This document shows positions 32,668 through 41,848 of a stretch of DNA of 64,000 nucleotides, in pieces (the stretch's first letter is position 1; every line of letters begins with the position of its first letter). The notes beneath the pieces were generated by a model. That model was not told where the DNA came from. It searched no databases and worked only from the letters and a program-made list of their open reading frames with translations. The stretch is from Lachnospiraceae bacterium (lineage in GTDB: Bacteria; Bacillota; Clostridia; Lachnospirales; Lachnospiraceae), in NCBI GenBank assembly GCA_003979345.1, contig RYVZ01000002.1, positions 62,001 to 126,000 of the forward strand, written 5' to 3'. The translations under genes were made by a program, and so were the position numbers.

Positions 32668-35247
32668 ATGCGGAAAAGTAAAAAGATTCTGATCGGTGTT
32701 GTAAGCCTTATCGCTGCAGTCGTCCTGATATGGTTTGCGTATTACCTGATTCATTTTTATTTCTACAACCATTATAAAGACTATCTGACCTCTTACGATT
32801 ACGAGGAGGGAAAGGAATTTACCCCGATCGCTGAGAACACGCCGGATGTGGAAGGCATGGATCTTGCCGCACAGAACGGAACGTTAAAGCTGTATGCGGA
32901 TACGGAAACGGCAAGTATCGCGGTCGTGGATACGCGAAACGGTGAGATCATGTATTCAAATCCGCCGGATGCGGAGGACGATGCGATCGCAAACCGCACG
33001 AATAAGAATTATATGAGATCCCAGCTGGTCGTGGATTATTTTAACACTTCAAGAACGCAGGGAACCTATGATTCCTACAGCTATTGTATTGAAAAAGAAG
33101 ATCAGCTGGAAGTGGAATCAATCGAGAACGGCGTGCGGTTCATTTATACGCTCGGAGATCTGACGGCGGCAACCGGCATCGTACCGATCTATATCAGTAC
33201 GGAGACACTGGATTCTGTCTGTGCGGCGCTTGATGAGGACGGCGCGAAGTTCGTCCGGTCTAAGTTTAAGGAAAGCAGTATCGCAGACGATTATATGGAA
33301 ATGTTGGAATCCGCGCAGAACGGAGCATCCCAGCTTCGCAGGCTGAACCGCTACTTTGAGGAAACAGGGTTTACGCAGGAAGATTACAACCGCGAGATGG
33401 AGGGTTCAGGCGTGGAGGGCGCAGTTCCGGTCTCGTTTGAGATCCCTCTTGAGTACCGTTTGGTCGGGGATTCCGTGGAGGTGTCGATTCCGATGTGCGC
33501 CGTAAAGGAGAATGGCGGCGGAGCGATCTTCCGAATTTCGCTGCTTCGCTTCCTTGGCGCGGCAGGGACGGATGAGAACGGGTACCTTTTGGTGCCGAAC
33601 GGTTCGGGTTCACTGATAAACTTTAACAACGGTAAGACGTCGGCGGCGCCGTATTCGGAATTTGTATATGGCATGGATCCGCTTGCTGCGGAGCTGACTG
33701 TCAGGGAGAATACGGAGAACGTCAAAATGGCGCTGTTTGGCATATGCAGAGATGACAGTTCCGTCTTTGCGACAATTGAGCGGGGCGGCTCACTGGCATA
33801 TATCAGCGCGCGTGTTTCAGGAAGCATCAATGAGTACAATTATGTTTATCCGACGTTTGTATTAAGAGGGAATGAGAAGCTCGCCATGTTCGGCACAACA
33901 GGAAATGAGGCGGACTTACCGATCATAGAGAAAGAGTTTTATGATCAAAATCTGACAGTCAGATACACGATGTTGACTGAGGAGCATGCGGGATATGCCG
34001 GGGCGGCGAATTATTACAGGGACCGCCTGATCAATGAGGGTGTGCTGGAAGCAAACGGTGCGAGCGGGGATATCAAGTTTTATTATGATGTTCTCGGCGG
34101 AATCGAGAAAACGAAATTTTTCCTTGGCGTGCGATACAGAGGTCTGTATGCAATGACCAGCTTTGACGAGGCGGTCGAGATGTCGAACGACCTTGCGGCA
34201 AACGGGATCACGAATCAGGTCATGAACTATCAGGGCTGGTGTAACGGCGGGTATCATCATGACGTGCTAAATAAGATCAAAGTGCCGTTAAGACTCGGAG
34301 GCAGATCCGGCTTAGAGGAATTGAGCGCGGCAGTGGAGGCAAACGGCGGCAGCTTTTATGCGGATACTTCTTTCCAGCGCGTGACCGAAGTATCGGACCG
34401 CTACAATATCGGAAACGAGACATCCCGATATTACGGTGCGGGTTATGTTGCCGAGTTCGGACTGGTCAATCCCTCGACGTTGCGTCAGACATCTGGTCTG
34501 GGGTGGAGTGAGAACCGGTTCTTTCTGGTTTCTCCGAAGTTCCTCGTGCGATATGTAGAGAAATTTACGGACCGGATCGGACGTTATGACATCGGCGGAA
34601 TATCACTGCGCGATCTCGGCAACCAGCTTCACTCTGATAAACGGAGAACGAACGTGATCGATCGCTGTGAGGCACAGGATGTCGTGGAGGCTGAGCTTCA
34701 GAACATTGAAGATACCGGAAAGCGGGTCATGATAAACGATGGAAATGATTACTCGTTTGCCTACGCGGACGATATCATCAACGCACCGCTGACGGACAAT
34801 GATTATTATATCGTGGATGAGACGATTCCATTCTATGAAATGCTTATACACGGTTGTATTGATTACTCCGGTTCAGTTATTAATCTGAGTGATACCTTTG
34901 ACAGAACCGAGACGGTCCTGAATCTGATCGAGACAGGCGCGTCGCCGCATTTCGTATTCTCGTGGGAGAATGCCAATGAGATGAAGAATACGGGCTTAAG
35001 CCGTTTCTATTCCACGACTTATGAGAGCTGGAAGCAGGAAGCGCTGGCGGTCTATGATGAAGTGAACGGGGCGCTGAGATATGTCAACGGCGAGACGATC
35101 GTCGATCATGTGATTTATGATAACGGTGTGCGTGCCGTGACTTACAGCAACGGTGTCACGATCTATATCAATACAGGCATGTCAAATCAGACAGTGGACG
35201 GTGTGACGGTACCGGCACGAAGCTATGAGATAGGGGGCGTTCATTGA
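32668..35247 (+). CDS. DUF5696 membrane-anchored protein
   Basis: An 859-residue protein with one N-terminal membrane helix (about 7-29) and a large outside part. Residues about 60-460 are beta-rich; about 480-800 alternate strands and helices in a way that could be a TIM barrel (VMNYQGWCNGGYHH, GSFYADTSFQRV, ENRFFLVSPKFLV, GISLRDLGNQLHSD). This matches DUF5696-containing proteins of Firmicutes, found beside sugar ABC transporters and not characterised. I see no catalytic acid pair I can name with confidence. It may be a cell-surface glycosidase or a glycan-handling protein. The next permease gene starts in its stop codon. Confidence 0.75.
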   Translation: MRKSKKILIGVVSLIAAVVLIWFAYYLIHFYFYNHYKDYLTSYDYEEGKEFTPIAENTPDVEGMDLAAQNGTLKLYADTETASIAVVDTRNGEIMYSNPPDAEDDAIANRTNKNYMRSQLVVDYFNTSRTQGTYDSYSYCIEKEDQLEVESIENGVRFIYTLGDLTAATGIVPIYISTETLDSVCAALDEDGAKFVRSKFKESSIADDYMEMLESAQNGASQLRRLNRYFEETGFTQEDYNREMEGSGVEGAVPVSFEIPLEYRLVGDSVEVSIPMCAVKENGGGAIFRISLLRFLGAAGTDENGYLLVPNGSGSLINFNNGKTSAAPYSEFVYGMDPLAAELTVRENTENVKMALFGICRDDSSVFATIERGGSLAYISARVSGSINEYNYVYPTFVLRGNEKLAMFGTTGNEADLPIIEKEFYDQNLTVRYTMLTEEHAGYAGAANYYRDRLINEGVLEANGASGDIKFYYDVLGGIEKTKFFLGVRYRGLYAMTSFDEAVEMSNDLAANGITNQVMNYQGWCNGGYHHDVLNKIKVPLRLGGRSGLEELSAAVEANGGSFYADTSFQRVTEVSDRYNIGNETSRYYGAGYVAEFGLVNPSTLRQTSGLGWSENRFFLVSPKFLVRYVEKFTDRIGRYDIGGISLRDLGNQLHSDKRRTNVIDRCEAQDVVEAELQNIEDTGKRVMINDGNDYSFAYADDIINAPLTDNDYYIVDETIPFYEMLIHGCIDYSGSVINLSDTFDRTETVLNLIETGASPHFVFSWENANEMKNTGLSRFYSTTYESWKQEALAVYDEVNGALRYVNGETIVDHVIYDNGVRAVTYSNGVTIYINTGMSNQTVDGVTVPARSYEIGGVH

Positions 35248-36164
35248 TGAAGAAGAAAAGAAGAAAAATGACTCTCACAAGAAAACGCGCCATAACCGGT
35301 TATCTCTTTATCATGCCGTGGCTGGTCGGATTCCTTTGGTTTTATGCGCGAAGCCTGTTTATGACATTCCAGTTTTCCTTAAACGTGCTGGAAGTAAAGC
35401 CGGGCGGCGGTTATACATTGACGTTTGCAGGGTTGGACAATTTCCTGTATGCGTTCCGCGCACATGCATCATTTAAGCAGGTGCTGACAACATCCATTGC
35501 CGATATGCTGATTGATGTGCCGCTGATCACGTTTTTCAGCTTGTTCATGGCACTGCTGCTCAATAAGAAATTCCGCGGCAGGACGCTGGTAAGGGCAATT
35601 TTCTTCCTGCCGGTCATCCTGAATTCTGAAGCGATCGTGGATGCAACAAACTTGGCGCGCAGCCTGATGAGCGGCGGTATATCTAACGCGGCGGCGGAAG
35701 TTGCGGAAGCGGCGTCGGGCGGAGTGAGCATAGAGTATTACATACAGATGTTTGGTTCCCTCGGACTGCCGATGGGTATTATCGAGTATATCGTCGGGGC
35801 GGTCAGCAGGATCAGCGACATCATCAACGCTTCCGGCGTACAGATCATTATCTTTATTGCGGCGCTGCAGTCCATACCTGGTTCGCTCTACGAAGTGGCG
35901 AAGATCGAGGGTGCAACCGGATACGAGACGTTCTGGAAAGTAACGTTCCCGATGGTGATGCCCCATATCATCACGAATGTGGTCTATACCGTGGTGGACA
36001 GCTTTACGGATTCGGAGGTCGTCGAACTGGCATACGATACGGCGTTCACTTATAACAATTACGGGCTAAGCTCCGTGATGAGTCTGGTTTCGACCGTGAT
36101 CACCTGTCTGATTCTCGTGATCGTCTGTCGGTTCATACAAAAACGTGCATTCTACTATAACTAG
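35247..36164 (+). CDS. ABC sugar importer permease, MalF type (system 2)
   Basis: A 305-residue permease with a basic N-terminus and six membrane segments. The EAA loop reads EVAKIEGATGYETFWKVTFPMV near residue 210. An insertion between segments (SGGISNAAAEVAEAASGGVS, near 140) is longer than usual. The ATG overlaps the DUF5696 stop (TGATG), so the cassette and this importer are translated together. It pairs with the next permease; no ATPase is encoded here. Confidence 0.92.
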   Translation: MKKKRRKMTLTRKRAITGYLFIMPWLVGFLWFYARSLFMTFQFSLNVLEVKPGGGYTLTFAGLDNFLYAFRAHASFKQVLTTSIADMLIDVPLITFFSLFMALLLNKKFRGRTLVRAIFFLPVILNSEAIVDATNLARSLMSGGISNAAAEVAEAASGGVSIEYYIQMFGSLGLPMGIIEYIVGAVSRISDIINASGVQIIIFIAALQSIPGSLYEVAKIEGATGYETFWKVTFPMVMPHIITNVVYTVVDSFTDSEVVELAYDTAFTYNNYGLSSVMSLVSTVITCLILVIVCRFIQKRAFYYN

Positions 36165-36181
36165 GAAAGGAGGAAAAAGAA

Positions 36182-37219
36182 ATGGCAAAGACATCAAAAG
36201 CGGTAAAGCCTGCAAAAGAAAAAAAGACGTTTTCCATCAGAAACCTGAAGGAACAGTATCATTCGTTCAAAACGGATACGCAGTTTGCAAATGACAGGAA
36301 GCGCTGGTCGTCCAATGTCAAGGGTTTTATCATCGGTCTGTTAAAGTTTTTACTGATCGTTGGAGTCAGCTATGTGATCTTAGGACCGGTGCTCGGTATT
36401 ATCAGCAAATCTTTTTTCTCCAACGCCGATAATTACAATCCGATGGTCTACATGATTCCGCAGGAGCCTACACTGGAGCGTTACACGAAGGCGATCGCGC
36501 ATCTTGACTACTGGAAGGTTGTGTGCAATTCGCTGATTTACACCGTCTCGCTCATGCTGATCCAGGTGTTTATCTGCTCAATGGTCGGATATGGGTTTGC
36601 GAGATACAAGTTCCCGTTAAAAGGTCTGCTGTTCGGCTGCGTGGTTGTGATGATCGTTATTCCAACGCACACGATCATGCTTCCGCTCTACATGACGTTT
36701 GCGAACTTTGATGTATTAGGCATCATCAAACTGATCAGGGGCGCGCCGGTCAATATCCTGTCAACGCCGATTCCGCTCTACATAATGACGGCGTTTGGCT
36801 GCGGGCTGCGTTCGGGGCTGTATATTTATATTTTTAACCAGTTCTTCCGCGGGCTGCCAAAGGAGATCGAGGAGGCGGCGTTCGTGGACGGTGCGGGAAC
36901 CTGGTATACGTATTTCCGCATCATGTTAGTCAATGCTATGCCCTCTGTCATTACCGTGGCAATCTTTTCACTGGTATGGCAGTATAACGATACATTTTAC
37001 ACGAAGTTATTTTTGATCAGCGACGACGTGGTGATCAGTAAGAAGATCGCGTCACTGGCGGCAAATATTGCGAATGCGGAGAAGATTTATGACCCAAGCA
37101 TTCAGCAGCTTTATACGAATGCCGGCATTGTGCTCGTCATGCTTCCGGTGCTCATCATTTACATCGTTCTTCAAAAATACTTTATAGAGGGAGTTGAGCG
37201 GAGCGGTATCGTCGGTTAA
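36182..37219 (+). CDS. ABC sugar importer permease, MalG type (system 2)
   Basis: A 345-residue permease. A longer charged N-terminal tail (about 55 residues) precedes six membrane segments. The EAA-like loop is IEEAAFVDGAGTWYTYFRIMLV near residue 225. GGAAAGGAGG lies before the ATG. It forms system 2 with the preceding permease, and the following lipoprotein and binding protein genes complete the unit. Confidence 0.92.
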   Translation: MAKTSKAVKPAKEKKTFSIRNLKEQYHSFKTDTQFANDRKRWSSNVKGFIIGLLKFLLIVGVSYVILGPVLGIISKSFFSNADNYNPMVYMIPQEPTLERYTKAIAHLDYWKVVCNSLIYTVSLMLIQVFICSMVGYGFARYKFPLKGLLFGCVVVMIVIPTHTIMLPLYMTFANFDVLGIIKLIRGAPVNILSTPIPLYIMTAFGCGLRSGLYIYIFNQFFRGLPKEIEEAAFVDGAGTWYTYFRIMLVNAMPSVITVAIFSLVWQYNDTFYTKLFLISDDVVISKKIASLAANIANAEKIYDPSIQQLYTNAGIVLVMLPVLIIYIVLQKYFIEGVERSGIVG

Positions 37220-37267
37220 ACGGCGTGCTGCCTGCTCGAAACAATTCAACAAATATAAATAAGGAGG

Positions 37268-39175
37268 ATGAAAAAGTTGAAGGCAAAAAAACTCTTGGCA
37301 TTATTACTTGCGGCGGCAATGACATTTGCAATGGTCGGCTGCGGCGGTGATGATGCAGGCAACGACACACCCGTCGATAATAATCAGACGGATGAAACAA
37401 CACCGACGCCGGAACCGACAGAGGAACCGGCGACGGTACCGGAGGAGGATGTGCCCGCGGCTCCCACAGAAGCGAGCATCGACTTCGAAGACGGAGCATT
37501 TGGTTTCGCATACTGCGACACCTTGATTGCGGGTGGTACCGGTCCTGCGGAGCTTTCCGTGACGGATTACAACGGTTCCAAGGCATTACAGGTTGTGCCG
37601 GGTGGGAAATTCCCCTGTGTGGCACTTCCGATCGATCAGCTCTTAGGCGATAAGGCAGGTGATGTGGCGTCGGTTGATGTTACGATCGGCGCAGTAAGCG
37701 CGGACGGTAATTTCTATGCCGTATCCGGTAATCTGTGGAGCGTGATCAGCGACGGTAAGGACAGTCAGGCGTGGAGCGTTTATCTTGAGACTGCCAATCC
37801 GAAGACTGTAACCTATACGGTTCCGGCTGACAAGGCTTTTGCGGCAGGCGATGTGTTTGCAATCTCCATGGAAGTTGATAACTGCAAGACAGAGACAGGC
37901 TCCATGACGACGCTCTACATTGACAACATTACGTTTAAGGATGCGTCCGGCAATGTAATTGCGGCTGATACCTCCGTTGTTGCGGAGACGGCAGGAAATA
38001 CGGCTGATCCGAATCTCTTAGTATTAAAGGATGTTGTTGAAATCGACGGCTTCGCGGCAAGCGGAGACGGCTGGGCACAGGGCGGTATTGACTTAACAGA
38101 GGAGCAGAAAGCGCTCTTTGTACCGGGCTCCGTGATCGAGATTGATTATAATTCTGCCGCACCGGTATGGCTTGTGGCAGTCAGCAGCGATGAGAATCCG
38201 AATCCGCTTGGAACCTGGCTGCGCGGCGTGAACCAGGAGACCTTTAAGGTCAATGGGTATGTGGGAGACGGCAAGGTACAGTACCGCTATGAAGATTTGG
38301 TAGAATTCTTCGGTGAAGACTTCGGTCAGTATGTGGTTACGTTACAGTGTGAGTCTTCCGAAAAGTGGGAAGTATTCGGTATGAGAGTCGGCACGGACAG
38401 CGGGCTGGTAACGGTCGGCGGAACCGAGATTGACGGATTTGCATGCAAGGGCGACGGCTGGGCACAGAACGGTATCGACTTAACGGATGAGCAGAGAGCA
38501 CTTTTCGTACCGGGCTCCGTGATCGAGATCCAGTATAACTCTGCAGCACCGGTATGGCTTGTAGCGGTCAGCAGCGATGAGAATCCGAACCCGCTTGGAA
38601 CCTGGCTGCGCGGTGTCAATCAGGAGACCTTTGAGGTTGACGGTGCGGTAGGAGACGGTGTGGTACAGTACACCTATGAGCAGTTGGTACCGTATTTTGG
38701 TGAAGACTTCGGTCAGTATCTGAATACGTTACAGTGTGAGTCTTCCGAAAGCTGGGAAGTATACAGCGTGAAGGTTGGCAAGCCGTTCGTTCCTGCAAAG
38801 AATGCAACAGATATTGAGGGCTTTGCGGCAAGCGGAGACGGCTGGGCACAGGGAGGTATTGATTTAACCGAAGAGCAGAAAGCACTTTTTGCACCGGGCT
38901 GTGTGATCACGATTGAATACAATTCGGCTTCACCGGTATGGCTTGTGGCAGTCAGCAGCGATGAGAATCCGAACCCGCTTGGAACCTGGCTGCGCGGCGT
39001 CAATCAGGAGACGTTCGTGGTGGACGGAGCGGTAGGAGACGGCGTGGTTCAGTATACTTATGATCAGTTAGTACCGTATTTCGGAGGAGACTTCGGTCAG
39101 TATCTGAATACGTTACAGTGCGAGTCTTCCGAAAGCTGGGAAGTATACGGCATGACGGTCGGCATGGGGAACTAA
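37268..39175 (+). CDS. Surface lipoprotein with three ~120-residue tandem repeats
   Basis: A 635-residue lipoprotein: signal sequence ending in the lipobox AMVGC (Cys25), a Pro/Thr/Glu-rich linker (about 30-68), a beta-rich domain (about 70-240, possibly carbohydrate-binding), then three near-identical units at about 258-378, 387-504 and 515-635. Each has DGWAQ, NGIDL/GGIDL, NSAAPVWLVAVSSDENPNP and GTWLRGVNQETF blocks. The start uses AAGGAGG with an ATG at 37268. I do not recognise the repeat with certainty; Trp-rich beta-type repeats and the site between permeases and binding protein suggest glycan binding at the surface. Confidence 0.75.
   Translation: MKKLKAKKLLALLLAAAMTFAMVGCGGDDAGNDTPVDNNQTDETTPTPEPTEEPATVPEEDVPAAPTEASIDFEDGAFGFAYCDTLIAGGTGPAELSVTDYNGSKALQVVPGGKFPCVALPIDQLLGDKAGDVASVDVTIGAVSADGNFYAVSGNLWSVISDGKDSQAWSVYLETANPKTVTYTVPADKAFAAGDVFAISMEVDNCKTETGSMTTLYIDNITFKDASGNVIAADTSVVAETAGNTADPNLLVLKDVVEIDGFAASGDGWAQGGIDLTEEQKALFVPGSVIEIDYNSAAPVWLVAVSSDENPNPLGTWLRGVNQETFKVNGYVGDGKVQYRYEDLVEFFGEDFGQYVVTLQCESSEKWEVFGMRVGTDSGLVTVGGTEIDGFACKGDGWAQNGIDLTDEQRALFVPGSVIEIQYNSAAPVWLVAVSSDENPNPLGTWLRGVNQETFEVDGAVGDGVVQYTYEQLVPYFGEDFGQYLNTLQCESSESWEVYSVKVGKPFVPAKNATDIEGFAASGDGWAQGGIDLTEEQKALFAPGCVITIEYNSASPVWLVAVSSDENPNPLGTWLRGVNQETFVVDGAVGDGVVQYTYDQLVPYFGGDFGQYLNTLQCESSESWEVYGMTVGMGN
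38039..39166 (+). repeat. Three tandem coding repeats of about 385 bp
   Basis: Units begin at 38039, 38426 and 38810 (spacing 387 and 384 bp). They share long stretches of identical bases, for example around TGGCTTGTGGCAGTCAGCAG and GGAACCTGGCTGCGCGG, also in silent positions, pointing to recent duplication or ongoing gene conversion. Units 2 and 3 are closer to each other at their ends than to unit 1. Confidence 0.85.
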
Positions 39176-39204
39176 AGTTTCCCAAGGGAATTGAATTCCT
39201 CAAT

Positions 39205-39281
39205 GGGAACGAAACAGGTTCCCGTTGAAATGAAAACAAACTAAGACCGCAGGGCGGCGGGACCGTATCGCCGCCTGCGGT
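39205..39281 (+). terminator. Two hairpins between the repeat lipoprotein and binding protein
   Basis: GGGAAC/GTTCCC (39205-39223) and a GC-rich stem ACCGCAGGGCGGCG with CGCCGCCTGCGGT (39246-39281, one bulged base). Neither has a T run after it, so they may protect or adjust mRNA levels between the two secreted proteins rather than stop transcription. Confidence 0.5.
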
Positions 39282-39324
39282 TACTATGATATGATTCATG
39301 AGAAAAAAGGAGGAACAATAAAAC

Positions 39325-40782
39325 ATGAAATCTTACAAGAAATTTCTTGCGCTCGGTCTCAGCGTGGCAATGCTTGCAGGTATGACGGCATGTGGCGGCG
39401 GCGACAACGACACGCCGGCAAACAATGACACGAATACACCGGCAGCCAATGATGCGAATACGCCTGCAGATAATGACACGAATACACCGGCGGACAATAC
39501 GGATAACAATACGCCGCAGGCAGGCAGCGAAAAGAGAATCATCCGCATCGGTACCTGGTACGATCATTTTTATGACAGTACGAATGAGAGCATTTGGGAT
39601 GATACAAGCGTGTCTGATGAGGCGTTTGCACAGGCGCATTTCGATATCGTTGCCGAGGTGGAGCAGAAGTACAATGTAGAGATCGAGTTTGTAAATCTGA
39701 CCTTTGATGGTACGAAAGAATCCATCAATACTTCTATTCTGGCAGGTCATCCTGACTGTGATATTTACGAGGTGGACTTAACGTTCGGTATTCCGGCGGC
39801 TATGAATGGTTATGCGCTCAATCTGCGCGATGTCGTTCCGGATGCGGATGTCTGCAACGATCAGATGATCTTCGCGCCGACCAACATTGGTCTGTCGGAT
39901 GACAGCATATATCTGTTTACGCAGGTTTCTGCGGAGGCTGGGCTTTACAACACGTACATGCTTGCTTACAATAAGCAGATTTTGGATGATGCAGGTCTTG
40001 AGTATCCTGAAGATCTGTATGAGAGAGGCGAGTGGACTTGGGATAAATGGCGCGAATACATGATCACGCTGACTCAGGATACGAACGGCGACGGCGTGAT
40101 CGATCAGTTCGGTTACTGCTCCCGTTGGGATTTCACGGTTATGCAGCTTCTGCTCTCCAACGGTGCAACGATGGCATCGTCGGATACGGAGACGCTTTCG
40201 AGCCCGGAAGTCGGCGAAGTACTTGACTTTATGTACAATATGTGGAGCGTGGATAAGGTAGCAAAGCCTTGGAACGCGGATGACTTTGATTCCAACATGA
40301 ATTCTTATCTTGACGGCAATATCGCATTCTGGGTTGACGCAGCATGGATCTCTTCTCAGAATAAGGATGGCGAGTGCGATTTTGATATCGTATGGTGCCC
40401 GTGGCCGGTTGGACCGAGCGGTAATCAGGAGACCAATAACTTCCGCAACGTGTCTTCCGGTAATGCGTGGATGATCCCGACTGGTGTGGAAGATCCGGTA
40501 TTTGTATATCATGTATTTGAGGATTGGGCGAATTGGTACCACGGTGATGTTGCATACCGTGACAGCAACCTGACATGGTGGGAAGACTGTGCAGTGACGG
40601 AAGAGAACTATGCAGTTATGGAAATGATGGGTTCCAAAGATCAGTTCGATCTGTTCAACTCCTTTGGTTTGAAGTGGGATGACGATTATGTGAAGCTCAT
40701 CAACGGCGAGATGACTCCGGCACAGTTCCAGGAGACATGGAAGCAGCCGATGCAGGATGGTCTGGATAATTTCTTCAAGTAG
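39325..40782 (+). CDS. Extracellular sugar-binding lipoprotein (system 2)
   Basis: A 485-residue ABC binding protein. The signal sequence ends in lipobox GMTAC (Cys23). A linker of repeated Asn/Asp-Thr-Pro-Ala units (about 26-66) follows, encoded by imperfect tandem repeats. The family 1 solute-binding domain spans about 70-485 (IRIGTWYDHF at the start, GNIAFWVDAAWISS in the middle). GGAGGAA precedes the ATG. It serves the two permeases at 35247-37219. Mannooligosaccharides are the expected ligand from the locus; the sequence alone does not show this. Confidence 0.9.
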   Translation: MKSYKKFLALGLSVAMLAGMTACGGGDNDTPANNDTNTPAANDANTPADNDTNTPADNTDNNTPQAGSEKRIIRIGTWYDHFYDSTNESIWDDTSVSDEAFAQAHFDIVAEVEQKYNVEIEFVNLTFDGTKESINTSILAGHPDCDIYEVDLTFGIPAAMNGYALNLRDVVPDADVCNDQMIFAPTNIGLSDDSIYLFTQVSAEAGLYNTYMLAYNKQILDDAGLEYPEDLYERGEWTWDKWREYMITLTQDTNGDGVIDQFGYCSRWDFTVMQLLLSNGATMASSDTETLSSPEVGEVLDFMYNMWSVDKVAKPWNADDFDSNMNSYLDGNIAFWVDAAWISSQNKDGECDFDIVWCPWPVGPSGNQETNNFRNVSSGNAWMIPTGVEDPVFVYHVFEDWANWYHGDVAYRDSNLTWWEDCAVTEENYAVMEMMGSKDQFDLFNSFGLKWDDDYVKLINGEMTPAQFQETWKQPMQDGLDNFFK

Positions 40783-40893
40783 GAGTATCCTTAAACCGGT
40801 AATGTGATATTTTAAGTATTTACAATCTTGAATATTTTTGGTTTCATATATTTGAGATTTCAGTGTTTTGCAATTTTAAGTGCATGAAAACTG

Positions 40894-40942
40894 CCGCATA
40901 TCTTGAAACGCTGTATTTTTATACTGCGGAAAAGATATGCGG
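40894..40942 (+). repeat. 11-bp perfect inverted repeat
   Basis: CCGCATATCTT (40894-40904) pairs with AAGATATGCGG (40932-40942) around a 27-base loop. It lies in the 250-bp gap between the binding protein and DUF624 genes. No T run follows. The rest of this gap is AT-rich without features. Confidence 0.5.
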
Positions 40943-41031
40943 CGGCGGACGTGCCGCTTTTCTACAGACGCCGTGGGGGAGTGCCAGCGGCGTATACGGA
41001 CTAGAGACAAAGGGAACAGGGAGGGAAGATC

Positions 41032-41667
41032 TTGTTTCGCAGTGATAGTCTTTTTTCAAGGTTTATGGGAATGCTCTGCGATATTTTATATGTGGGCATT
41101 CTGTGGATTATCGGATGTATTCCGGTCATTACGGCGGGCGCCTCAACGACAGCAGCATATTATGCGATGGCGAAAGCGGTGCGGCATAAAACAGGATATA
41201 TTCATAAGGAGTTCTGGCATTCTTTTAAGGCAAACTGGAAACAGGCGACGGTCATGACGTTTCTTTTTATTGTGATCGCGTTTGTTGCCGTTATGGATAT
41301 CCGCTATGTGTGGGTGAATGATAGTAAGTTGAACAGCGCGCTTTTTATGGTGCTGATGTTAGTTTCGTTTTTGATTCTTTCGGTAACGGCGTATTTTTGT
41401 CCGTTTTTATCGAGATTTGATAAAAAAAATCTGGACATGTTAAAATTTGCGGCATATGCTTCATTTAAGTATCTGCCGCTGACGATCGGGATCATGGTGC
41501 TTTTTGTGCTGGCCTGTATCGGCGTGTATCTGATGCCGTGGGCGGTGTTTGTGATTCCGGGCGTGTATTTATTCCTGCTGACTTATCCGATGGAGTATGT
41601 GATGTTAAAATTCATGCCCGCACCGGAGGAGGGAAGCGAGGAATCGGAAAAGTGGTATTATCAATAG
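41032..41667 (+). CDS. DUF624 (YesL-type) membrane protein, second copy
   Basis: A 211-residue membrane protein of the DUF624 family with four to five hydrophobic segments. The N-terminal motif LFSRFMGMLCDILYVGILWI and TAGASTTAAYYAMAKAV match the first copy, but this protein lacks the long charged N-tail. It starts at TTG, supported by GGGAGGGAAG six bases before it. It ends the second importer unit. Function is unknown in the whole family. The 181 bp after it hold no feature I can name. Confidence 0.85.
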   Translation: MFRSDSLFSRFMGMLCDILYVGILWIIGCIPVITAGASTTAAYYAMAKAVRHKTGYIHKEFWHSFKANWKQATVMTFLFIVIAFVAVMDIRYVWVNDSKLNSALFMVLMLVSFLILSVTAYFCPFLSRFDKKNLDMLKFAAYASFKYLPLTIGIMVLFVLACIGVYLMPWAVFVIPGVYLFLLTYPMEYVMLKFMPAPEEGSEESEKWYYQ

Positions 41668-41848
41668 AGGAAAATAAGGTTTTATATTTGAACCATGAAG
41701 ATAGATGACAGATGCAGATGAAAGCAAAGCATATCACAGTATTCGTATGAGATATAAAATGTAAGTATGTAATGAGTTGCTATACGGTATTGGCGGGTAT
41801 TATACCGGGAATCACATAGAAAGCAGACATGGAAAGCATAGGTGAGGC

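Noticed and set aside
37268..39175. CRISPR-like array from the repeated units
   Set aside because: Repeats are about 385 bp, in frame, and encode conserved protein units; no short repeat-spacer pattern is present anywhere in the window.
39778..40542. Long open frame of 254 codons on the minus strand opposite the binding-protein gene
   Set aside because: It has no ribosome site or recognisable domain and mirrors the codon pattern of the plus-strand gene, which has clear family similarity and a lipobox.
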